Shown here one piece after another: positions 18,525 through 26,569 of a stretch of 36,724 nt of DNA (positions within the stretch are counted from its first letter, which is position 1; every line of letters begins with the position of its first letter). The stretch is taken from positions 1 to 36,724 of the forward strand of contig WQYP01000023.1 in the NCBI GenBank assembly GCA_009781185.1, given 5' to 3'. The position numbers and the translations under genes were made by a program. This DNA comes from Phycisphaerales bacterium. Its GTDB lineage: Bacteria > Planctomycetota > Phycisphaerae > WQYP01. Under the pieces are notes generated by a model. It searched no databases and was not told the DNA's origin. It saw only the letters and a list, made by a program, of their open reading frames with translations.

Positions 18525-18649
18525 CAAGCCGGAAGGCCGCCGATTGAGATCAGCAGTCTTCCGGCTTGTCGCGATTTTCCTGAAGAAGCCAGATGCCAGA
18601 AGATTTGAAATTCGCGGCTTATTCAAAACTTCTGGCTTCTGGCTTCTTC
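18525..18649. repeat. Two hairpins between convergent genes, one made of heptamers
   Basis: First hairpin: CAAGCCGGAAG (18525-18535) pairs with CTTCCGGCTTG (18558-18568), followed only by a short T run, so it is a weak terminator candidate for the calpain gene. Second: arms 18582-18602 and 18629-18649 are inverted copies, each made of 7-base units such as TTCTGGC repeated in tandem. It ends one base before the stop of the leftward gene. Confidence 0.75.
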
Positions 18650-18650
18650 A

Positions 18651-19643
<993 letters not shown>

Positions 19644-19741
19644 GGAGATCCTCTGGCTGGGCAAAAATGACACCATCCTGATTATCGGGCAGTTTGACTG
19701 CCGACTGAAAAGACAAAGCAAATGTATTTAATGTGAGTACA

Positions 19742-19825
19742 ACGTAAGGAGCACCGCATGGTAATGCGGTGGTTGGGCAGCATTTGAGAGTCAACCACCG
19801 CGTTACCACGCGGTGCTCCTTACGT
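19742..19825. repeat. Long inverted repeat, family C
   Basis: Arms 19742-19775 and 19792-19825 (34 bases each, few mismatches) face each other across 16 bp. Each arm contains a smaller palindrome (GCACCGC / GCGGTG). Weaker complementarity continues outward on both sides and reaches the TAA stop of the glycosyltransferase at 19836. The rest of 19644-19741 shows no gene. Confidence 0.85.
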
Positions 19826-19835
19826 CGAACTCACG

Positions 19836-20660
19836 TTAATCGAAAAAGCGAAAACGGATGATCTGCATGATCGCGGAGACGGCGTCCTTCCAGCCGATCT
19901 TTTTGCCCTCTTCGTAGGTACGGCCGGCATAGGCGACGCCGGTTTCGTAGACTCGGACTTTCTTGCCGTTGAGCCGCATGCGGGCGACCTTGGCGGTCAG
20001 CTCGGGCTCCACGCCGAAACGTGGACTTTTGATCTTGATCTGCTGATAAACGTCGCGGGTGAAAACTTTGTAGCAGACTTCCATGTCGGTCAGGTTCAGA
20101 TTCGTCAACATATTTGAAAGCATGGTGAGGAGATTGTTGGCCATCTGGTGCCAGAAATACATGACGCGGTGGGGTTCGCCGATGAAGCGGGAGCCGAAGA
20201 CGCAATCGGCCTTTCCGTCGAGGATCGGCTGAAGCAGCTTGGGATAATCCGCCGGATCGTATTCGAAGTCAGCATCCTGAACGATCAGCAGATCGCCGGT
20301 GGCCATGGACCAGGCATCCCGCAACGCCGCGCCTTTGCCTTCATTCTTCGGCTTGTTGAGCAACTTGAACGTCACCCCCCCCACCGGGAACAGCGTCGGT
20401 ATCTGCTTCATGATCTGCCATGTTTTGTCTTTAGAGGCATCGTTGACCAGGATAATTTCGCGGGCCAGTCCCCCTCCCTCTCCCGGCAACGCCTGTTCCA
20501 CGACCCGTTTGACCACAGCCACCAGGTATTGCTCCTCGTTATAGACGGGGATCAGGATCGAGAGGAGTTTGAAGGTCGGCTTGGCCGGCTCAGCGAGGAG
20601 CGAAGCGGTCGATTCGGCAGAGGGCTGTACGGAAGTCTGCGGGGATAATGATGCGGTCAT
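19836..20660 (-). CDS. Family 2 glycosyltransferase (dolichyl-phosphate-mannose-synthase-like)
   Basis: A 274-residue GT-A fold enzyme. SILIPVYNEEQ and IILVNDASKDKTW form the nucleotide-sugar site, QDADFEYDP is the metal-binding DxD-type motif, and LTDMEVCYKVFTRD is the block found in DPM1-like/undecaprenyl-phosphate glycosyltransferases. It probably moves a sugar from a nucleotide donor to a lipid phosphate on the cytoplasmic face. Its ATG overlaps the TGA of the corC-like gene (ATGA) and AAGGA precedes it, so coupled translation is likely. The stop lies in an inverted repeat. Confidence 0.9.
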   Translation of the reverse strand: MTASLSPQTSVQPSAESTASLLAEPAKPTFKLLSILIPVYNEEQYLVAVVKRVVEQALPGEGGGLAREIILVNDASKDKTWQIMKQIPTLFPVGGVTFKLLNKPKNEGKGAALRDAWSMATGDLLIVQDADFEYDPADYPKLLQPILDGKADCVFGSRFIGEPHRVMYFWHQMANNLLTMLSNMLTNLNLTDMEVCYKVFTRDVYQQIKIKSPRFGVEPELTAKVARMRLNGKKVRVYETGVAYAGRTYEEGKKIGWKDAVSAIMQIIRFRFFD

Positions 20661-22045
20661 GTGTGATCCTTATGGGCTTGTGGTTCTTCCGGGGCGGACT
20701 GGCGTTGAGGGGGGGGGAGTTCGAGGCGGAGTTTGTTGATGCGGCGGGGTTCGGCTTCCAGGACGGTGAGGGTCAGGCCGGGGGAAAGAGGGGGGACGAG
20801 ACGTTCGCCTTTGGCGGGGATGTAGCCGAGGGTGGAGATCACGAAGCCGCCGATGGTGTGGTAGTCCCTGTCTTCGGGTAGCGAGAGGCCCAGTTCGCGA
20901 TTGAGGTCGGAAAGGTTCATGCGGGCGTCGACTTCGACGATGCGAGCGTCGATGCGTTTGAGTTCGGAGGCGGGGTGGCGTTCGTATTCGTCGACGATGT
21001 CGCCGACGATTTCCTCGATGATGTCTTCGGTGGTGACCAGGCCGGAGGTGCCGCCGTATTCGTCGAGAACGATCGCCATGTGCACACGCTGATTACGGAG
21101 TTCCCTGAGCAGGTCGCGGAGCGGCTTGGTGCTCGGGACGAACAGCGGCGTTCGCATGATCTGGCGGATGGTGATGGGGGTACGACCGACCGAACCCCCG
21201 GCAGTTGGGGGGGGGGCGGGGGCTGACACGGGAGGGGTGCAGAGCAGATCGAGGAGATCCTTGGCGTAGAGGATACCGACGATGTTGTCGAGGGTGCCTT
21301 CGTAGACGGGGACGCGGGAGAGGCCTTCCTTCACGATTTTGCCGGTTACTTCGGGGATGGGGGAGTTGACGTCAATGGCGGTGACTTCGGTCCGCGGGGT
21401 CATGATTTGACCGACCTGCAGATCGCGGAAGGAGATCACGCCTTCGATCATTTTTTTGGATTCCTCGTCGACGGCCCCTTCGGCACTGCCTTCCGCGACG
21501 ACGGCCAGGATTTCCTGCTCGACGGCTTCGGCGGCGGTGTCGGGATCCTCGCCGATGGAGACGCCGGAGAGACGGCGAACGATCTCATCGAAGACGTTGA
21601 GCACGCGGACCAGCGGCCAGAGCAGGAAATGGATCGCCCTGAGCACCGGCCAGACCGTGGCCAGGAAATGCTCGCCGGCGTACCTCGCCCAGGCCTGCGG
21701 AATGGCAACGGAAATAATGACCAGGATCGGCACACTGATCAGGATCGTCCATACAACAATCCGCAAGGGATGAGGACTGGGAGCCGTTCCATCGCCGACG
21801 TGGAAATAGGCGGCAACGGCGATGATGGCGGCGGCGTTGGCGGTCAGGCGAAAAATCGATGCGGTCAGAGCAATGTCGTAACGGCGTGTCAGAATCTCTT
21901 CCAGAGCGCCGGAGCGACGGCGGCGAAATAACGCCTGCTCCAACTGCACACGAGACATGTTGCGAAGCGAATACGAAACAGTCGAGAAAAACAGACTGAG
22001 CAGCAGGCTGACAGTGAAGATCCAGAACAGAAGCGAGTGGGTCAC
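20657..22045 (-). CDS. CorC/HlyC-type CBS-domain membrane protein (CNNM family)
   Basis: About 462 residues. The N-terminal third is hydrophobic (SLLFWIFTVSLLLSLFFSTV and further segments) as in the DUF21/CNNM transmembrane domain. Two CBS domains follow (IMTPRTEVTAIDVNSPIPEV; IMRTPLFVPSTKPLRDLLREL), joined by a loop with a diverged family A repeat, and then a CorC_HlyC domain (GGFVISTLGYIPAKG). Homologues take part in Mg/Co handling. The start is uncertain: GTG 22045 gives a normal N-terminus; a GTG at 22120 would add residues encoded by a repeat. No good Shine-Dalgarno for either. Part of the pgpH-ybeY-corC block. Confidence 0.85.
   Translation of the reverse strand: MTHSLLFWIFTVSLLLSLFFSTVSYSLRNMSRVQLEQALFRRRRSGALEEILTRRYDIALTASIFRLTANAAAIIAVAAYFHVGDGTAPSPHPLRIVVWTILISVPILVIISVAIPQAWARYAGEHFLATVWPVLRAIHFLLWPLVRVLNVFDEIVRRLSGVSIGEDPDTAAEAVEQEILAVVAEGSAEGAVDEESKKMIEGVISFRDLQVGQIMTPRTEVTAIDVNSPIPEVTGKIVKEGLSRVPVYEGTLDNIVGILYAKDLLDLLCTPPVSAPAPPPTAGGSVGRTPITIRQIMRTPLFVPSTKPLRDLLRELRNQRVHMAIVLDEYGGTSGLVTTEDIIEEIVGDIVDEYERHPASELKRIDARIVEVDARMNLSDLNRELGLSLPEDRDYHTIGGFVISTLGYIPAKGERLVPPLSPGLTLTVLEAEPRRINKLRLELPPPQRQSAPEEPQAHKDHT
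21193..21227. repeat. Diverged family A repeat inside the corC-like gene
   Basis: AACCCCCGGCAG and GGGGGCTGAC ends are kept, but the centre is replaced by TTG and a G10 run (21207-21216). It is in frame and encodes SAPAPPPTAGG in the loop between the two CBS domains. Confidence 0.75.
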
Positions 22046-22080
22046 GGGGGAGTCTTTCGGTTGAACGGACTGGGAATTTG

Positions 22081-22152
22081 GGAATCTGGTGATCCGGTGA
22101 TTTGAAATTGGTTCAATCACCAGATCACCAATTCACCAGATCACCCGATTCC
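22081..22152. repeat. Inverted octamer arrays at the ybeY/corC junction
   Basis: Octamer units such as GGTGATCT and GGTGAATT on one side, and the inverted AAATCACC and GGATCACC on the other, form two complementary arms. The TGA stop of ybeY lies inside the right-hand array. A related partial array is at 33091-33118. Confidence 0.75.
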
Positions 22153-22602
22153 ACGTGGCTTGTAAATCGGGCCAACGCCCAAGCGTATCAAAAGAGCATC
22201 TTCGCGTCGATGCATCCGGGCAGAGTCGGCGGAGGTGCGATCGTCGTAGCCCTGAACGTGCAGCAGACTGTGCAGGGCGTAGAGCAGCAGTTCGTGATCG
22301 AGTGAATGGTGGTACTCCCTGGCATTGGCGGCGGCGACGTCGCGGCAGAGAATGGTGTCGAGATTGATTTGATTTTTGTTTTTTGAGTTGTCCTGCATAT
22401 CGAAAGTGAGCACGTCGGTGGAAGTGGAGTCGTTCATTGTGCGTTTGTGGAGGGCTCGCATTGTCTTGTCGGCGACGACGGTGATCGACCAGGAACCGCC
22501 GGTGACTTTTTGGAGGGCGAGGAGTTGCCGCAATTGCCGGGCAAGCCAACGGGTCCGGATCGCGGCACGGGTGCGGTTGGTGATCATCAGGCGAACGCTC
22601 AT
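22141..22602 (-). CDS. ybeY: Endoribonuclease YbeY
   Basis: A 153-residue YbeY (UPF0054) protein, an endoribonuclease for 16S rRNA 3' maturation and ribosome quality control. Characteristic blocks are NKR-like MNDSTSTDVLTFDM and the metal site HSLLHVQGYDD. His 111 and His 115 are present, but the third ligand of the usual H-x3-H-x5-H is Asp 121. The gene overlaps the pgpH stop by ATGA and sits in the usual pgpH-ybeY order. Its TGA falls in a short tandem repeat. Confidence 0.95.
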   Translation of the reverse strand: MSVRLMITNRTRAAIRTRWLARQLRQLLALQKVTGGSWSITVVADKTMRALHKRTMNDSTSTDVLTFDMQDNSKNKNQINLDTILCRDVAAANAREYHHSLDHELLLYALHSLLHVQGYDDRTSADSARMHRREDALLIRLGVGPIYKPRGIG

Positions 22603-24986
22603 GCGGATTGGGACACCGGCTGGAAAGGAGGGGGCGGAGACGTTTCAGACGGGGCCGCATAGGCGATGCGGCCGTGGTAGATGCCCGCGAGCGTGCGGAT
22701 CAGGGCCTGTTCGATGGTCGCAAGATCGCGGAGCGTCAGATCGCACTGATCGAACTGGCCGTCCATGAGACGTTTGCGGATCATGTCGTGGACGGCGGTC
22801 TCGATGCGGCCGGCGGTCGGCTCCTCAATCGAACGAACCACAGATTCACAGGTATCGCAGATCATCACGATGGCTGTCTCGCGGATCTGCGGCTTGGGGC
22901 CGGGATAACGAAACTCCGATTCGCTCACAACGGGACTGTCACCGGCTTCCTGTTCCTGCCGTTTTTTTGCGGCATGGTAGAAGTACTCGACCAGCGTGGT
23001 GCCGTGGTGCTGGGCGATGAAGGGGTGTACGACGGAGGGCAAGCCGTATTCGCGGGCAAGCTCGATGCCGTCCTTGACGTGGCCGACGATGATGAGGAGG
23101 CTCATGGCGGGCGAAAGTTTTTCATGGCGGTTGGGCGAACCGCCGGTCTGATTCTCGATGAAGTAGTGCGGCTTGGAGAGCTTGCCGACATCGTGGTAGT
23201 AAGCCCCGACGCGGCAGAGCAGGCCATTGGCGCCGATGGCGTTGCCGGCCGCTTCGGCCATGATGCCGACCGTCAGCGAGTGGCTGAAGGTGCCGGGCGC
23301 TTCCTGCTGAAGTCGGCGAAGCAGAGGGCGATTCGCGTCGCAGAGCTCCAGAAGCGTCGTCGCGGTGGAAATGTTGAAAATGCGTTCCACGTAGGAAAGT
23401 GTGGCCCACATGATGGTGGCGACGAGGATGCCGCCGCCGGCGCCCCAAAGGCTCTGTTCGAAGAGGACGGGGACCGCGGTGGGGACGATCCAGGGATTCC
23501 AGACCAGGCCGATGAGATGGGTGAGACCCAGTGCCCAGATGGTCAGGAAGATGGCGGCACCGGCGAAGGCGCCGATTTCAATGAGCTTGCTGCGTGTGCG
23601 GATTTCGACCAGGCCGAAGCAGTAAACCGACGCTCCGGCAAGCAGCGCGAGATAAAAGTCGATGCCCAGTCCGAGCGTCACGGCGACGAGCAGTCCGTGG
23701 AGACTGGCCATGACAAGGGCAAATCGCTGGCTGTAGGTGATGACCAGAATGATGGCGGCGAAGAGGGTCGGCGCGATGCCGCTGATGTAGGCGGACTGCG
23801 GCCAATGCCCGACCAGAGCACGAGCAAGAATCAACGCCACCAGGAGTAACCCGCAAATCGTCCAACCCTGCCGAAGCGTCCTGGCACTCCTCCCTCCCCC
23901 CCCCCCATTGGCGACAGCGGCGGCATTGATACGGATCACGTAAAACGCGCCGATCATGGTGATCAGCAGAACGGTGAGGATGCGACCCAAAGCGCTGAGC
24001 CAGTGTGACCAGCGAGCCCATGGTGCGGCACCGGCGAGGACTTGCTGCTGAAGGGTTTCCTGGGCGGCGTCGAGGATGCGGAGGGTCTCGGCGGTGATCG
24101 GTTTGCCGGCCTCGATGATGATGGCGTTTTCGGCGACAAACTGGCCGCTGGGGGGAATCTCTGTGGCACGCAATTCCGCCAGAGTCTGGCTGTACTTGGG
24201 GCTGAACGCGTGGGTGGGATGGTTCATGGCGGCGGCCATGTAGTGGGCAATGGTCTCGCCCATGCCTTGGCCCAAGTCCTTGGCGGCAAGGGTCTTGAGG
24301 CGGGCAAGTTGTTGCGGCGTCGCGGGTTGCCCGATGACATGAACGCTCGAGATCGGTTCGATGAGAAGATTTTCCTCGACGGAGCCGGGCACGGTCATGA
24401 TGGCACATTCGGAGGGAGGGGAAGTGAGGGGGGGGGGGTGGCGGGGGAGGGCGTCGAAATCTTCCTGGGAGATGAAGGGGACCTTGTTGAATTCGCCGGG
24501 GACGAAGGTGCGGACGACGGTGCCGTAGCCGGTGGGATCGACGTTCTGAATCTGACGCAGGGCACTGTCGGTGAGAGAAGGAAGAGCGTCTTTGATGTGG
24601 GCGGGAACGTCGGCGACGGTCGTGGCGTCCAGAAGGTCCTGGCGGAAGGCGATGAGCATTGAGATCACGTGATCGGCCCCCGTGGGCTCGGGCACGAGAA
24701 CCGGAGGACTCACAGCGCGTGCGCCTTCGCGGAGATTGGCGGTTTTGGCTTCGTCAACAAGAGTAAAAGAAACCGGAGATCGGAGGGTTACCGGAGCGGT
24801 CTGGCCGACGTAGTAAGGCGCGATCGGCCCGGGCCAAAACTGAACCAGACAGGCCACAAGGAAGAAGACTGCGACGATAAGGATCACCTGAACGCGGCGG
24901 CTGCACTGGGCAGGAGCCAAGCTCTCAGATTCAGCGACATCCTCGCGGATGGCCTGACGTCGTGGGCTGGTTTTTCGGAACCACAT
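22599..24986 (-). CDS. pgpH: 7TM-HD phosphohydrolase PgpH (c-di-AMP phosphodiesterase family)
   Basis: A 795-residue membrane protein. One N-terminal membrane segment (VQVILIVAVFFLVACLVQFW) leads to a large extracytoplasmic 7TMR-HDED-type domain, then seven membrane segments, then a cytoplasmic HD domain: EAPGTFSHSL, VGAYYHDVGKLSKPHYF with the HD pair at residues 598-599, and IAQHHGTTLVEYFY. PgpH homologues degrade c-di-AMP. ATG 24986 is chosen; the frame extends nine codons to a TTG. Two long homopolymers fall in it (C11 at 23896-23906, a Gly run; G11 at 24428-24438, a Pro run). First gene of the coupled block; phoH, often upstream, is absent. Confidence 0.92.
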   Translation of the reverse strand: MWFRKTSPRRQAIREDVAESESLAPAQCSRRVQVILIVAVFFLVACLVQFWPGPIAPYYVGQTAPVTLRSPVSFTLVDEAKTANLREGARAVSPPVLVPEPTGADHVISMLIAFRQDLLDATTVADVPAHIKDALPSLTDSALRQIQNVDPTGYGTVVRTFVPGEFNKVPFISQEDFDALPRHPPPLTSPPSECAIMTVPGSVEENLLIEPISSVHVIGQPATPQQLARLKTLAAKDLGQGMGETIAHYMAAAMNHPTHAFSPKYSQTLAELRATEIPPSGQFVAENAIIIEAGKPITAETLRILDAAQETLQQQVLAGAAPWARWSHWLSALGRILTVLLITMIGAFYVIRINAAAVANGGGGGRSARTLRQGWTICGLLLVALILARALVGHWPQSAYISGIAPTLFAAIILVITYSQRFALVMASLHGLLVAVTLGLGIDFYLALLAGASVYCFGLVEIRTRSKLIEIGAFAGAAIFLTIWALGLTHLIGLVWNPWIVPTAVPVLFEQSLWGAGGGILVATIMWATLSYVERIFNISTATTLLELCDANRPLLRRLQQEAPGTFSHSLTVGIMAEAAGNAIGANGLLCRVGAYYHDVGKLSKPHYFIENQTGGSPNRHEKLSPAMSLLIIVGHVKDGIELAREYGLPSVVHPFIAQHHGTTLVEYFYHAAKKRQEQEAGDSPVVSESEFRYPGPKPQIRETAIVMICDTCESVVRSIEEPTAGRIETAVHDMIRKRLMDGQFDQCDLTLRDLATIEQALIRTLAGIYHGRIAYAAPSETSPPPPFQPVSQSA

Positions 24987-25213
24987 GATGGAGTTACGCC
25001 GATGGCACCTCAAAACGCGTCGCCGGCAGACGCAAGAAAACCGGCTAAGACATTATCGGCCAAAGCAGCGGATACCCTGACCGCCAAAGGCCGACGATCT
25101 GTATCATTGTACCCTAAAAGACAAGCAAAATAGCAAATACGTCGCATAAATCCGTGAAGAGAAATTTTGTTGTTGAGTTGCAGCCCGCCCTCTCTTGCTT
25201 ATACCCTTTCCAC

Positions 25214-26425
25214 ATGCCGACTCCCGATTCCATCGTTCGCCAGGGGCGCCGCCGCCATGAAGTTACCCTTTCCGGTTTGACCTTCCTGGGCGTTACCCTC
25301 CTCATAATGGTCTTCGCCATCCATACCGATACCAACACCCTCTACATCGCCTTTGGTCTCATGCTCGGCGGACTGATCGCTTCGGGCGTACTCAGCGCGG
25401 TCCTGCTTCACCATGTCACCGTCAAACGGATCATTACCGACCATATTGTCGTCGGCGAACCCGCGGCGATTCAGTATGTCATCACCAACCACAAGCGTCG
25501 TTGGCCATGTTTCGCCGTTCGTATCGCCGAGATCAAGTCCTCCGCCGCGCTCGCCCAAGTTCCGGAGGGTTTCTGCCTTCACATCGGCCCGGGCCAATCC
25601 GCTACCGTCACCTCCCGCCTGCTCGCTTCCAATCGCGGCATCATCCGCCTCGACTCCATCCGCGTCACCTGCTCCTTCCCCTTCGGCTTCCTCAATCGCG
25701 CCATTCACCTCCACGTCCCCGAACAACTCGTGGTCTATCCTCGCATCGGCATACTCGACCGCCGTCTTTCGCTGCACTATCGGCAAGCCACCGAGTCGGG
25801 CACCATGACCGCCAATGTCCGCGGCGGCAACGACGAATTCTACGGCCTCCGCGAATACCGAGCCGGCGATAATATCCACTCCATCCACTGGCGTTCCTCC
25901 GCTCGCACGCAACAACTGATGATCCGCGAGATGGCCGCCAACGCCCCGCCGCAGGCCATCATTGTCCTGAATCTGCGAAATGCCCGTGACATCGTTAATC
26001 CCGACGAACGCGCTGACGCGGTTGAGCGAGCCATTGAACTGGCCGCATCTCTGATCTGCCGCGGGCTGCTTGAGAACTTCGCCGTCGCCCTGGTCATTGC
26101 CGGCGCCGAGCCGCCAAACGATCTTCCCCCCCCCTTACGTCCGCAGATGGGCCGTGAGATTCGTGCGAGCCTCCTCCGTCGACTTGCCGTCATTGACATG
26201 GATCAGATCGCCCCCTCCCCTTCCCCAGCCGCGACTCTCGCCGCGCCCAACCGTCTTGCCGGGCGAGCGGAATGGATCGTCGTCACGCTCCGCCGCAGTG
26301 ATCCTTTCCGCGACCTGCTCCCGCCCAGTCCTGCCGCCAACTTCACCCTTCTCCCCCTCGACGACCCCGATGCCGGTACATGGCTTCGATTCCCCACTGA
26401 TAAAAGTGACAGGGTGAAGGGGTGA
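25214..26425 (+). CDS. DUF58 domain membrane protein
   Basis: About 403 residues. Two hydrophobic segments near the N-terminus (LTFLGVTLLIMVFAI; LYIAFGLMLGGLIASGVLSA) are followed by a beta domain and the DUF58 block GGNDEFYGLREYRAGDNIHSIHW, then a von Willebrand A-like fold. Such proteins usually accompany MoxR ATPases and transglutaminase proteins; neither is here. The ATG at 25214 is preferred over a GTG at 25154 but has no clear Shine-Dalgarno. The last codons (SDRVKG, then TGA) are made by the octamer array starting at 26407. A C9 run (26126-26134) encodes prolines. Divergent from pgpH. Confidence 0.88.
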   Translation: MPTPDSIVRQGRRRHEVTLSGLTFLGVTLLIMVFAIHTDTNTLYIAFGLMLGGLIASGVLSAVLLHHVTVKRIITDHIVVGEPAAIQYVITNHKRRWPCFAVRIAEIKSSAALAQVPEGFCLHIGPGQSATVTSRLLASNRGIIRLDSIRVTCSFPFGFLNRAIHLHVPEQLVVYPRIGILDRRLSLHYRQATESGTMTANVRGGNDEFYGLREYRAGDNIHSIHWRSSARTQQLMIREMAANAPPQAIIVLNLRNARDIVNPDERADAVERAIELAASLICRGLLENFAVALVIAGAEPPNDLPPPLRPQMGREIRASLLRRLAVIDMDQIAPSPSPAATLAAPNRLAGRAEWIVVTLRRSDPFRDLLPPSPAANFTLLPLDDPDAGTWLRFPTDKSDRVKG

Positions 26426-26563
26426 CAAGGTGACAAGGTGACAAGGTGGCGGGGAGCACCGTCGGAGTTCACGCTTCAGCGTGTTTTGCAGAAGAACACG
26501 CTAAAGCGTGAACTCCGGAGATACTCCCTGTCACCCCGTCACCTTGTCACCCTGTCCCTTCTC
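26407..26563. repeat. Nested repeat: octamer arms around a family B pair
   Basis: Six octamers of the GTGACAAG type (26407-26454) and the inverted GTCACCTT-type octamers (about 26528-26563) enclose a complete family B pair. Its 23-base arms, 26463-26485 and 26495-26517, have one mismatch. The left array contains the DUF58 stop codon and the right one ends seven bases before the permease stop. Confidence 0.88.
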
Positions 26564-26569
26564 GCTCAT

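Noticed and set aside
18525..18568. A strong rho-independent terminator for the calpain gene.
   Set aside because: The stem is good but the loop is 22 bases and the T run short; kept only as a weak candidate.
26407..26563. Repeated units with spacers considered as a CRISPR array.
   Set aside because: Units are 8 bases without spacers and flank a palindrome; no cas genes are near.
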